This document shows, piece after piece, positions 26,149 to 35,046 of a stretch of DNA of 64,000 nt (position 1 is the stretch's first letter; the number at the start of each line of letters is the position of its first letter). The stretch lies in NCBI GenBank assembly GCA_031415375.1, contig JANORP010000206.1, forward strand, positions 1 through 64,000, given 5' to 3'. Source of the stretch: JADKCL01 sp031415375 (GTDB taxonomy: Bacteria > Bacteroidota > Bacteroidia > J057 > JADKCL01). The translations under genes were made by a program, and so were the position numbers. The notes beneath the pieces are model-generated. The model ran no database searches. It was not told where the DNA came from and saw only the letters and a list, made by a program, of their open reading frames with translations.

Positions 26149-26388
26149 TGGCACAAGAAAAGAAAATTTGGCCAGACAAGGAAACGTGACCTCCCATCGC
26201 AGCCCAAAACGGCCAGCCAAGGCTCTTGAATATTCTGCGCAGCAGCCATCGGAATCGGCCTCCACCGATAAAATCCTGAAACTCGCAAAAATCCTGCCCT
26301 AATTTTTGCATATAATCACCCTCCAATATTCACTAGATTTACACTCGAATCGAATCCCTGAAGAGGGGATAGCACGGATAACTCAAAA

Positions 26389-28680
26389 TTGAAAGGAATA
26401 CGCAACATACTTTGCTTGCTTTTGGGTCTAGCCTTGTGGGCACCCAGCATGATGGCCCAAGACGAAGGACTCGTTGCCCCAGTCTATGGCTGGCATGCCT
26501 ATACCAGCCACAGGGCCGTCTTTGAGATCGCCATTGCGGGCGACTCGGCCTACGCCATCACTGCTGGCGGCCTTATCCTACACAACCTCAACACTGGGGT
26601 CAACAAAGTTTTCACCACCGTCGAGGGCCTGAGCAGCACCGATCCATCGGCAGTGTACTATGAGCCAACCTCCAAAAAAGTGTTTGTCGGCTTCAAAGAT
26701 GGCAGCATCAATTATTTTGACCCTGATGGATTCGTCCATATCATCACCGACATCGAACGCAACGGACAATTTACATCCAAGCGGATCAACCATTTTTTCT
26801 CGCTCGACGGTTTGCTCTACATCGCGACCGATTTTGGTGTCGTCGTCTATGACATCGACGCCAAGGAAACAAAATATTCTGTGACCAAGATTGCCGCAAA
26901 CCCAACTGCGAGCTTCGTAAGTGCAGTCACCGCAACACAAGGTCGCCTATGGATCGCCATGGGCTCACGCGGTATTTGGTCTGCCGATATGGGCAACGCT
27001 AACCTGAGCCAGCCCAGTCTATGGCAACAAGCATCGGGCCTCTCTGGCCTCTCGCTCGGCAACAGCCTCAATATTTGCAGCAACAAAGGGGTTTTATTTG
27101 CCCAGGTGGGTGACACGATCTTTCAAAAGCAGCCCAATCAAAACTGGGCGACCAGCACATTCCCCATAGAGAATTGGAACTATTTCAATGCCTCCAACGG
27201 CAATGTTTACGGCACCTTCAGGCGCTCTGGATTTGTGATCAGGTATGCCGACGGTAACACGATCGTGGACTCGACCTACGGCAAAATCAAATGCGTCGCC
27301 GTCGCCAAGTATGGAGACGCTGTGATTGGCGACAGCCTCGAAGGCTTGGAAAGAATCCAATTTGGCGTCGGGTTTTCACGGATCGGCCCTGCCTGCCCAC
27401 GCAACAACAATGTAGAGGACATCGCCTCTGCAGGCGGCGAACTCTACATCGCCCCCAAAGGGCGCTCTGGAAGCTCTAGCCGCGCATACGACAAGAGTGG
27501 CGTCCCATTCTTTGACCTGCACAAAGACGGCTGGAAAGTGCTTGACTACATCGATGGCCCGCTCACCGATGTCTATCAAGACTTCTATTGCCTCACCATC
27601 GACTCTGCCACGGGCCGATGCTTTGTGGGTTCTTGGGGAGAAGGCATCATCGAGTTGCTGCATGGGGAATATGTGCGAAGCTATACTGCAAGCAATTCTG
27701 GACTCCATCTCGGCCTCACGGGCCACTTGGTGAGCGGGCTCGAATTTGACGAAGCTGGCAATCTTTGGATCAGCCAGTTTCTCAACGATTTCCCCCTGCA
27801 ATGCCTCACCCCCGAAGGCGTATGGCATTCCTTCGCCAGCCCATCGACCCTCAATCCGCTGGGACTCACCCTCGACGAACTCGGCAACAAGTGGCTTATC
27901 AGTTCAGGTGTTGGCATCGCGGTCTTCAACGACAACTACACGCCCGCAGACCCAAGAGACGATCAATGGAAGACACTCAATACCAGCTATGGTCAGGGTT
28001 CATTGCCCAACAATACGGTCTATTGCATCGCCCAAGACCATGACTTGCAAATCTGGATTGGCACAAGTGAAGGCGTCACAATCATGTATGACCCAAGTTT
28101 GCTCTTTACCAATGACTTTCAAGATGCAGCCTGCCCCATCATCGAGGGTTATTGCCTCTTTCGCGATCAGCAGGTCAATGACATCGCCGTCGATGGTTAC
28201 AACCGCAAATGGATCGCCACTGAAAACGGGGTCTTTTTGGTCAATCTCGATGGCACATCCTTACTCAAGCATTTCACTGTCGCCAACTCACCCCTGCTCG
28301 ACGACGATGTAAAAACCGTCGCTGTCGATCCTAGCACAGGCGAGGTGTTTTTTGGCACCGCCAAAGGGGTCATCAGCTACATTGGCGACGCCATCGCTGG
28401 GCAGTTAGATGCAGAGAACCTCTATGCATATCCCAATCCAGCATTTGTGGATCAAGAAACACCCGTCATGATCAAGGGCATGCGCAGATATTCCAAAGTC
28501 AAAATCGCTACGGCCTCTGGCAGGCTGGTGCGTGAATTGGACTCTCAAGGTGGCGAGGTTCCTTGGGATCTCAACGACGCATTTGGCAACCGCATCGTGC
28601 CAGGCATATATTTGATGATGGTTTCAGACCCCGAAGGGAATGGCGCTGGCATTGCAAAAATCGCGATACTTGAAAAATAA
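26389..28680 (+). CDS. porZ: PorZ-like T9SS propeller protein, copy 1
   Basis: A 763-residue secreted protein starting at TTG 26389 immediately before a signal peptide (cleavage near SMMAQDEG). It contains two-component-regulator-type propeller repeats over residues 30-660 (for example VYYEPTSKKVFVGFKDG, ATDFGVVVYDID, IEGYCLFRDQQVNDIAVDG and WIATENGVFLVN), and a C-terminal sorting domain from about residue 678 with YAYPNPAF and VPGIYLMMV. This matches PorZ, which works with PorU at the cell surface and presents anionic LPS for anchoring T9SS cargo. A close paralogue follows directly; recO ends the operon. Confidence 0.82.
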   Translation: MKGIRNILCLLLGLALWAPSMMAQDEGLVAPVYGWHAYTSHRAVFEIAIAGDSAYAITAGGLILHNLNTGVNKVFTTVEGLSSTDPSAVYYEPTSKKVFVGFKDGSINYFDPDGFVHIITDIERNGQFTSKRINHFFSLDGLLYIATDFGVVVYDIDAKETKYSVTKIAANPTASFVSAVTATQGRLWIAMGSRGIWSADMGNANLSQPSLWQQASGLSGLSLGNSLNICSNKGVLFAQVGDTIFQKQPNQNWATSTFPIENWNYFNASNGNVYGTFRRSGFVIRYADGNTIVDSTYGKIKCVAVAKYGDAVIGDSLEGLERIQFGVGFSRIGPACPRNNNVEDIASAGGELYIAPKGRSGSSSRAYDKSGVPFFDLHKDGWKVLDYIDGPLTDVYQDFYCLTIDSATGRCFVGSWGEGIIELLHGEYVRSYTASNSGLHLGLTGHLVSGLEFDEAGNLWISQFLNDFPLQCLTPEGVWHSFASPSTLNPLGLTLDELGNKWLISSGVGIAVFNDNYTPADPRDDQWKTLNTSYGQGSLPNNTVYCIAQDHDLQIWIGTSEGVTIMYDPSLLFTNDFQDAACPIIEGYCLFRDQQVNDIAVDGYNRKWIATENGVFLVNLDGTSLLKHFTVANSPLLDDDVKTVAVDPSTGEVFFGTAKGVISYIGDAIAGQLDAENLYAYPNPAFVDQETPVMIKGMRRYSKVKIATASGRLVRELDSQGGEVPWDLNDAFGNRIVPGIYLMMVSDPEGNGAGIAKIAILEK

Positions 28681-28684
28681 GCAC

Positions 28685-31018
28685 ATGAGAATGAAGGACA
28701 GCCGTCCATACGCACTTGCAATTGCTCACGTCTGGAGAGAAATGTCCTTGCTGGTGCTCATCGGACTCGGGCTAGCGATGCCCGGTTTTGCACAGCGCAT
28801 CGCTCCCGTGGGGGCGTGGACAGCCTATCCGAGCCACAACAGCCCCAAGCAACTGGCCAAGGTTGGCGATGTCTTTTTTGCCATTTCCCCCGGCGGCTTG
28901 TTTACCTATGACCGCGTCACCAAAAAGACGAAGTCCTACTCCACCGTCGAAGGGATGAGCCAAGTCGATCCGACGGCGATCTACCACGACGAGCGCTCAG
29001 GCAAGACCTTTATTGGCTTCAGCGATGGCATGCTCAATGTCTGCACCAATCCCGACGATGGCTTCGATTTCATCTCCGACATCCAGCGGTCATTGCTTTT
29101 CACAACCAAATCGGTCAACAAGCTGACCTCCTCTGGCAAGTTTCTTTACATTGCCACCGAGTTTGGTGTGGTCATCTACGACATCGATCAGGACGAAACG
29201 CGCTCCACGATCACGAAGATCGGCGACAATCCGTCGGGCGTGGCCGTGCGCGACTTGATCTTGGCAGGCGACTCCATCTATGCAGCCATGGACAACCATG
29301 GAATCTGGCGTGCAGCCATTGCGAGTACCAACCTGACCCTCCCCTCGGCATGGACAGAGGTCACTGGCCACAATGGCCTCAGCCGTGGCGACTGCCGCCT
29401 GCTCGCAAAGACCACTCTCGCCAGTTATGCCCAAATCGGCGACACCATTTTTCAACGCAACGGCGGTATTGGTCCCTGGACCATGGCCCCCATACCCAAT
29501 CAGAAATGGTCGGCCATGACAGGCTGGGGCGGCTACCTCGCCCTCATCTACAGCACCGTCCTGCGCGTGGTCGAACCCAATGGCACTCAATACCTCGCCT
29601 TTGTGCGCGGCAAGCTCTCTTCTAGCTACGTCGATTCATCGATGGTCTTGACTGGCGATAGCGTCAACGGACTCAGCATCTGGCTCGGTGCCACAGACTC
29701 CTTTGAAACCGCCTTTCCTGCCGGGCCCTACAACAACAAGGTGACCGCAATGGCGGCTGGAAACCAAGAATTTTATGTCGCCCCAGAAGGCAAGGCAGGC
29801 TCATCGGCTCCCGCAGGCAATGTCGATGGCTTCTGGAACTATCGCCCACAAGAGGGCTGGCACAGATTCAACTATGACGATGAACTCTCGCGCGACTCTG
29901 TATGGGCCGAGTTTGCACGCTGCACCTACCATGTGAAAGACAGCGTGTGTTACATGGGTAGTTGGAACCACGGGGTCATTCGCCTCAAGGCGGGCAAGAT
30001 CACCCACGTCTGGACACCGATGAACTCCAAGCTCAACAATGGGATCGGGAACTCCATCAGAATCAGTGGACTCACCGTCGATAAAGATGAAAACGTGTGG
30101 GCAACAGGTATCGTCGCCGACTATAACCTCAATGTGTTTAGCTCGGCAGATTCCATTTGGCATCCCTACTCCATCCCCGGCATGTATCCCATCGGCATCG
30201 TGATCGACGACTATGGCAATAAGTGGATCAACAATCAAGGCAATGGACTTACCGTGTTCAATGAAAACGGAACCTTTACCGTCGCCACCGACGACAAGGT
30301 CAAGAATCTCACCACCGAGACTGGCCGTGGTGGATTGCCCAACAACACCGTCTATGCCCTCGCAAAAGACCTCAAGGGCCAGATTTGGGTCGGCACACTT
30401 GAAGGGATCGCCGTCTTCGCCAACCCCAGTGCCGTCTTCAACGCCACATTTGCCGATGCAAGCTGCCCAGTGATCGAAGGCTATTGCCTCTTGCGGGATC
30501 AAAAGGTCAATACCATCGCCGTCGATGGCGCCAATCGGAAATGGATCGGCACCAACAACGGCCTTTTTCTCGTCAATCCGCAAGGAAACAAGCTCTTGCA
30601 GCACTTCACCACCGAGAATAGCCCGCTCTTTAGCGACCAGATACAAGAATTGCAGATCGACCAGCAGACTGGGGAGATCTTTATCGGCACCGCAAGCGGC
30701 ATCGTGAGCCTCATGGGCGAGGCCATCGGCGGCAAATCCACCAGTGACAGTCTCTACGTCTATCCCAATCCCGTTCAAGGTGACTACGACGGCTTGATCG
30801 CTATCACAGGCTCCTTCAAAGACGTCGAGGTCAAGATCACCACCGTCTCAGGCAGACTCGTGCGCGCCATCAATGCGCTCGGCGGGCAGGCCATGTGGGA
30901 TGGCAAAGACACCGATGGCAACCGCGTCACCCCCGGCATCTATCTCGCGATGGTCGCCGACAAAGAAGGCAAAAATGCAGGCATTGCCAAGTTTGTAATG
31001 CTTGAAATCAATCCATGA
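28685..31018 (+). CDS. porZ: PorZ-like T9SS propeller protein, copy 2
   Basis: A 777-residue paralogue of the preceding gene with the same order: signal peptide (near MPGFAQR), propeller repeats, IEGYCLLRDQKVNTIAVDG near residue 610, and a type A sorting domain with YVYPNPV and TPGIYLAMV at the end. Conserved blocks are close enough between the copies to suggest a local duplication, with divergence in the first propeller. The ATG at 28685 is used; 28691 and 28742 are alternatives. It starts 4 bases after copy 1 stops and its stop overlaps the next gene by 4 bases, so the row is translationally coupled. Confidence 0.8.
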   Translation: MRMKDSRPYALAIAHVWREMSLLVLIGLGLAMPGFAQRIAPVGAWTAYPSHNSPKQLAKVGDVFFAISPGGLFTYDRVTKKTKSYSTVEGMSQVDPTAIYHDERSGKTFIGFSDGMLNVCTNPDDGFDFISDIQRSLLFTTKSVNKLTSSGKFLYIATEFGVVIYDIDQDETRSTITKIGDNPSGVAVRDLILAGDSIYAAMDNHGIWRAAIASTNLTLPSAWTEVTGHNGLSRGDCRLLAKTTLASYAQIGDTIFQRNGGIGPWTMAPIPNQKWSAMTGWGGYLALIYSTVLRVVEPNGTQYLAFVRGKLSSSYVDSSMVLTGDSVNGLSIWLGATDSFETAFPAGPYNNKVTAMAAGNQEFYVAPEGKAGSSAPAGNVDGFWNYRPQEGWHRFNYDDELSRDSVWAEFARCTYHVKDSVCYMGSWNHGVIRLKAGKITHVWTPMNSKLNNGIGNSIRISGLTVDKDENVWATGIVADYNLNVFSSADSIWHPYSIPGMYPIGIVIDDYGNKWINNQGNGLTVFNENGTFTVATDDKVKNLTTETGRGGLPNNTVYALAKDLKGQIWVGTLEGIAVFANPSAVFNATFADASCPVIEGYCLLRDQKVNTIAVDGANRKWIGTNNGLFLVNPQGNKLLQHFTTENSPLFSDQIQELQIDQQTGEIFIGTASGIVSLMGEAIGGKSTSDSLYVYPNPVQGDYDGLIAITGSFKDVEVKITTVSGRLVRAINALGGQAMWDGKDTDGNRVTPGIYLAMVADKEGKNAGIAKFVMLEINP

Positions 31019-31596
31019 AACTCTTCTTCCTCAGCGCTGACAACCTCCGCAACGGCCCCCTGATCAAGGATCTGGTGTACAACTACAAAAAATTGGGCAA
31101 GAGCATCATCTTGCACGACCATTTTGGCAGCGTTGCAGACACCCGATTTGTGACCAAGCGCATTTCTGCCCTCATGAGCGAAGAGATGATTGTGAACAAT
31201 GCCTTCTCGGGCGACCAGCGAAGCATCTTGTCGCTTGTGGATGGCCATGTCCTGGTCAGAGTAGAATTTTTGAAGGAAGCTTTACACAACGTCGATCTCA
31301 TCATACTCAATCCACTCGGCTTGCAAGGGGACACGATCACGCAATTGGATCCAGCCCAAGTGCTCGCTCAATTGCGCCGCGACCTTGACATCACAGACAT
31401 CTACATTTTCCCAAAAAACGTGCGCTCACCCCTCGTTGCACAGCGGCGCTATTTTGCGACAACCCAAGACATCGCCCCCTTGCGGGATGCCTATGAAGAG
31501 GAATCCACAGTGCTGGATTTCGCAGAGAAAATGCTTCCCGTAGTGCTTGCTGCTCCTGGAAATTTCAAACCGTCTGGCCACCTAGTGGTGCCATGA
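31015..31596 (+). CDS. Unknown protein coupled to porZ and recO
   Basis: A 193-residue soluble protein that I do not recognise. It shows alternating beta strands and helices with a Gly/Asn-rich turn (IILNPLGLQGDTI) and several exposed Arg-Lys segments, somewhat like an amino-acid-kinase or nucleotide-binding fold, but no catalytic motif is clear. Both ends overlap neighbours by 4 bases (ATGA), upstream with the second porZ copy and downstream with recO, which suggests a long-standing operon. Confidence 0.65.
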   Translation: MKLFFLSADNLRNGPLIKDLVYNYKKLGKSIILHDHFGSVADTRFVTKRISALMSEEMIVNNAFSGDQRSILSLVDGHVLVRVEFLKEALHNVDLIILNPLGLQGDTITQLDPAQVLAQLRRDLDITDIYIFPKNVRSPLVAQRRYFATTQDIAPLRDAYEEESTVLDFAEKMLPVVLAAPGNFKPSGHLVVP

Positions 31597-32309
31597 TACG
31601 CAAGACCGAGGCCATCGTGCTCAACACACGCAAGTTTGGCGATACCAGCCTGATATGCACCATGTACACCCGCAACTACGGTCGCCGCAACTTCCTCATC
31701 AAGGGTTACCGCAGCACAAGAGCACGCAAGCGCCACAGCTACTTTCAGCCGATGAGCATTCTCGACGTGGTCTATTACCACAAAGACACGCGGGACTTGC
31801 AGCTCATCACCGAGACCAGCAACCGCTTTTTTCTCGAAACCTTGCAGACCGACCCCATCAAAATCACGCTCGGCATGGTTGTGATCGAGCTGTTTCACCA
31901 TACCGTACAAGAAGAGGAGCCCAATTTTCCTTTGTTTGAATTTCTGGGCAGGATTTTGGTGGAATTGGATCGTCGCGAAGGGCATTTGATCCATATCTTC
32001 CTCTATTACCTGGTACAACTGAGCAATTACCTCGGCTTTTTTCCCAGCGACCTCGTCGAAAACCCTGGTTTACCCATCCACTTCGACGTTCGCAACGGCA
32101 TTTTGGAGAATGGCCACATCGCCGACGTGGGCGCGAGCCTCGCCCTCGCCTTTGCCCGCACGGAAATTGAACATTGCCATGAAATACCAGTGACCCAAGG
32201 CGGCAAAAACGAGCTCATCGCCGCGATGATGGAATATTATCAAGTCCATGTCGAGGGCTTCAAAGTGCCGTCGAGCCTCGCTGTGTTTCAGGAGGTGTTT
32301 GGGGGGTAG
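31593..32309 (+). CDS. recO: DNA repair protein RecO
   Basis: Loads RecA on SSB-coated DNA with RecR in recombinational repair. The 238-residue product starts with the RecO OB-fold pattern (KTEAIVLNTRKFGDTSLICTMYTRNYG) followed by RRNFLIKG, then the helical domain (LIHIFLYYLVQLSNYLGF). Length matches the family. The zinc-binding cysteines present in some RecO proteins are lacking, as in other members of this phylum. It is the last gene of the porZ operon, with a 4-base overlap. Confidence 0.9.
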   Translation: MIRKTEAIVLNTRKFGDTSLICTMYTRNYGRRNFLIKGYRSTRARKRHSYFQPMSILDVVYYHKDTRDLQLITETSNRFFLETLQTDPIKITLGMVVIELFHHTVQEEEPNFPLFEFLGRILVELDRREGHLIHIFLYYLVQLSNYLGFFPSDLVENPGLPIHFDVRNGILENGHIADVGASLALAFARTEIEHCHEIPVTQGGKNELIAAMMEYYQVHVEGFKVPSSLAVFQEVFGG

Positions 32310-32371
32310 GGGAAATTTGATATTGGTATCTTCCTCTTCCTGAAGATCCCCTAAGCCTTACAAAGCCACCC

Positions 32372-34462
32372 TCAATACCCCAACAACCGCCCGATCTCCA
32401 CGCCCACCTTGTCCGCATTCGGCAACATTAAGCCCTCGAGTGTCGAATTCAAGGGAATGCAAGGCAAGATCTCGGAACCGATCGCATTTACCGGCGCATC
32501 CAAAAATTGGAACAATTCTGCTGAGATGCGGCCGGCGAGGGATTGGGCAAATGAATTCTCGATGACTTCCTCAGTGAGCAAAAGGGCCTTGCCGTGGAGC
32601 TTAACGCGCTCGCAGACCATTTCCCAATCGTAGGGTTGCAGGCTCCGCAAGTCGAGGACCTCGACGCGGCCCGGGAAAGACGCCTTGATGGCATTTTTGG
32701 CCCAGTGGACGCCCATGCCGTAGGTGATCACGACACAGCTCTCGCCCTTGTCGATCGCCTCCTCGGTGGCATGCAGATAGACGCGTGCCTTGCCGATTGG
32801 CACGATGTAATCGTCGTCGGGTTCCACGCAGCGGGCGGCATTGGAGCCAGGCACCTTGCCCCAATACAATCCTTTGTGCTCAAAAATGACCACCGGATTG
32901 GGGTCGAGGAAAGCCGCTTTGAAGAGGCCCTTCATGTCGGCAGCATTGGATGGATAGACGACTTTGATGCCCTTGATCGTGACGATGGCCGACTCGACAC
33001 TGGAGCTGTGAAACGGTCCGCCGCTGCCGTATGCACCGATCGGCACCCGCAGCAGCATCTGGACAGGCCATTTGCCATTGCTCAGGTAGCAGGAACGGCT
33101 CACCTCGGCATATAATTGGTTCACGCCAGGCCAGATGTAATCGGCAAATTGCACCTCAACCACAGGCTTGAGGCCCACGGCGCTCATGCCCACCGTCGAA
33201 CCGACGATGTAAGCCTCTTGGATCGGCGTGTTGAAGACGCGTGCATCGCCATATTTTTTGGCCAGGGTAGCTGCCTCACGGAATACACCGCCGAGTTCAC
33301 CGCCCACGTCTTGGCCATAGAGCAAGGCCTCTGGGTATTGGGCGAGCATTTGGTCCATGGCATGCAGCGCAGCATCGACCATCGGGATTTCCAGGCCACC
33401 GATCGGTTCGCGCACGCCGACCTCTTCCGTGATCGGCGTCGGGGCAAAGATATGGGTATGCAGATCTGCAAGGCTAGGCTCGGGCTCGAGCAAGGCGCGC
33501 TGATAGTCGGCGGCGACTTGGGCGCGGGCATCGGCCTCGATCTCCAGCAAATTTTCTTCTGAAATCCCGATTTTGAGCAGCTCGTTGCGCAGTTTGGGCC
33601 AAGGATCGTTTTTGGCAGCGGCTTCCAAGTCTTCCTTGGGGCGATACCACTCCTTGCGCACGCCTGAGGTGTGGTGATTGAGCAATGGCACCTCGGCATG
33701 GATCAAAAACGGCCGTCTTTCGCGGCGAATCGTGTCCAGTACCCTTTGGATCGTGTCGTAGCTCTCGATAAAATCACTGCCATCGATGCTGATTGCCTCC
33801 AGACCTTTGAAGCCTTGGGCGAATTCGAAGGCATTTTGGGCCCTTGTCTCGCTGGAATGGGCCGAGATGTCCCATTCATTGTCCTGGATCAGGTAGAGGA
33901 TCGGCAATTGGTTCAAGACGGCCTCTTGAAATGCCTCTGAGACCTCACCCTCTGTCACGGCAGCATCGCCCAATGAGCACACAGCCACCGGCGGTAGGTT
34001 GTTGGGATCGTTGATGTCCCAATCGGCGAGGCCCGTATCCTCCATGTATTTAAAGCCATGGGCCACGCCGGTCATCGGGATGGCTTGCATCCCTGTCGCC
34101 GAGGACTGATGCGGGATCTTGGGCTTGTCGGCATCGCGCAGGCTCGGGTGCCCATAGTAGGTGCGCCCACCCGAAAACGGGTCGCTCTTGCGGGCCAGCA
34201 ATTGCAGCATCAATTGATAAGGCGTCATGCCGATGCCCAGCAAGATCGAGTCGTCGCGGTAATAGGGCGCGACAAAGTCCTGCGGCAGCAATTGCAGGCC
34301 CAAGGCAAGCTGTATGGCCTCGTGACCGCGGGAGGTCGCATGGACATACTTGGCGGCGACGTCTTTGTGGGCCTCATACAGCAAGGTCAATTCCTTGGCC
34401 GTACACATGAGGCGATAGGCGTCGATCAATACATCCAGCGAGATTCTGACTTTTGTGAGCAT
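32372..34462 (-). CDS. Branched-chain 2-oxoacid dehydrogenase E1, alpha-beta fusion
   Basis: A 696-residue thiamine diphosphate enzyme in which E1 alpha (residues 1-340) and E1 beta (about 370-696) are fused. The alpha part shows SRGHEAIQLALG near residue 45, RDDSILLGIGM, and the TPP/Mg motif GDAAVTEGEVSEAFQEA near residue 190. The beta part shows QDVGGELGGVFREA near 420, NTPIQEAYIVGSTVGM and GAYGSGGPFHSSSVE. It decarboxylates 2-oxoacids from Val, Leu and Ile (or pyruvate-like substrates) and transfers the acyl group to an E2. The start ATG at 34462 matches family N-termini. Its E2 and E3 genes are not nearby. Confidence 0.9.
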   Translation of the reverse strand: MLTKVRISLDVLIDAYRLMCTAKELTLLYEAHKDVAAKYVHATSRGHEAIQLALGLQLLPQDFVAPYYRDDSILLGIGMTPYQLMLQLLARKSDPFSGGRTYYGHPSLRDADKPKIPHQSSATGMQAIPMTGVAHGFKYMEDTGLADWDINDPNNLPPVAVCSLGDAAVTEGEVSEAFQEAVLNQLPILYLIQDNEWDISAHSSETRAQNAFEFAQGFKGLEAISIDGSDFIESYDTIQRVLDTIRRERRPFLIHAEVPLLNHHTSGVRKEWYRPKEDLEAAAKNDPWPKLRNELLKIGISEENLLEIEADARAQVAADYQRALLEPEPSLADLHTHIFAPTPITEEVGVREPIGGLEIPMVDAALHAMDQMLAQYPEALLYGQDVGGELGGVFREAATLAKKYGDARVFNTPIQEAYIVGSTVGMSAVGLKPVVEVQFADYIWPGVNQLYAEVSRSCYLSNGKWPVQMLLRVPIGAYGSGGPFHSSSVESAIVTIKGIKVVYPSNAADMKGLFKAAFLDPNPVVIFEHKGLYWGKVPGSNAARCVEPDDDYIVPIGKARVYLHATEEAIDKGESCVVITYGMGVHWAKNAIKASFPGRVEVLDLRSLQPYDWEMVCERVKLHGKALLLTEEVIENSFAQSLAGRISAELFQFLDAPVNAIGSEILPCIPLNSTLEGLMLPNADKVGVEIGRLLGY

Positions 34463-34618
34463 AAAGATCCTTCTAGGGCTGTAAAAATAGCACCCGAAGT
34501 GGGATTTGGCAATTGAAATACCCCATTTGACGACGCCTATCAATAATTCCCATGACAAATCTCAACTTTTGGCGGGCCGCCCTTGCCGACATTTGCCTAG
34601 ACCCCCAAAAATAAGTGT

Positions 34619-34987
34619 ATGCCCAATCTCAATCAGTTGCATCAAGAACATACTACTTGGATCGGCCAATTGGATTTTTTCCAGGATGAGATCAAGTTTT
34701 TTCAAAACAAGCTGTTCACAATGATCTTGGAAAATGACCACTCCCTGATCACAGAGGAGCATGTCGAGGAATACCGCGAATTATTTTTCCTGAATCTCAA
34801 GCGCATCGACGACTTGCGCCATCTCATCTTGCGCCACGAGATGATGATCAAACGCGAGGGTCGCGAGAGTTTTGACAAGAACCATGACCACGACCATGTC
34901 GCCGTGAGCATGGCCCATGTCGAGACGTCCCTCATGGACTTGCGCAAGCGCTTCAAGGCATTTGCGGCACACCATGTCGGCGAATGA
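34619..34987 (+). CDS. Small helical hypothetical protein
   Basis: A 122-residue, largely alpha-helical and charged cytoplasmic protein with no signal peptide. A His/Asp-rich segment (DKNHDHDHVAVSMAHVE, near residue 87) might bind metal. I recognise no family beyond a faint resemblance in layout to four-helix bundle proteins of the hemerythrin type, without the full ligand set. It precedes the M61 peptidase gene by 60 bases on the same strand. Confidence 0.6.
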   Translation: MPNLNQLHQEHTTWIGQLDFFQDEIKFFQNKLFTMILENDHSLITEEHVEEYRELFFLNLKRIDDLRHLILRHEMMIKREGRESFDKNHDHDHVAVSMAHVETSLMDLRKRFKAFAAHHVGE

Positions 34988-35046
34988 TCGCCTGATCACA
35001 TTGGGCGATCTCGTTGCGCATGCCTGATTTTCCGTAACTTCATGGC

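Noticed and set aside
29801..30778. 325-codon antisense frame inside the second porZ copy
   Set aside because: Same reason; the sense strand encodes conserved propeller repeats and a sorting domain.
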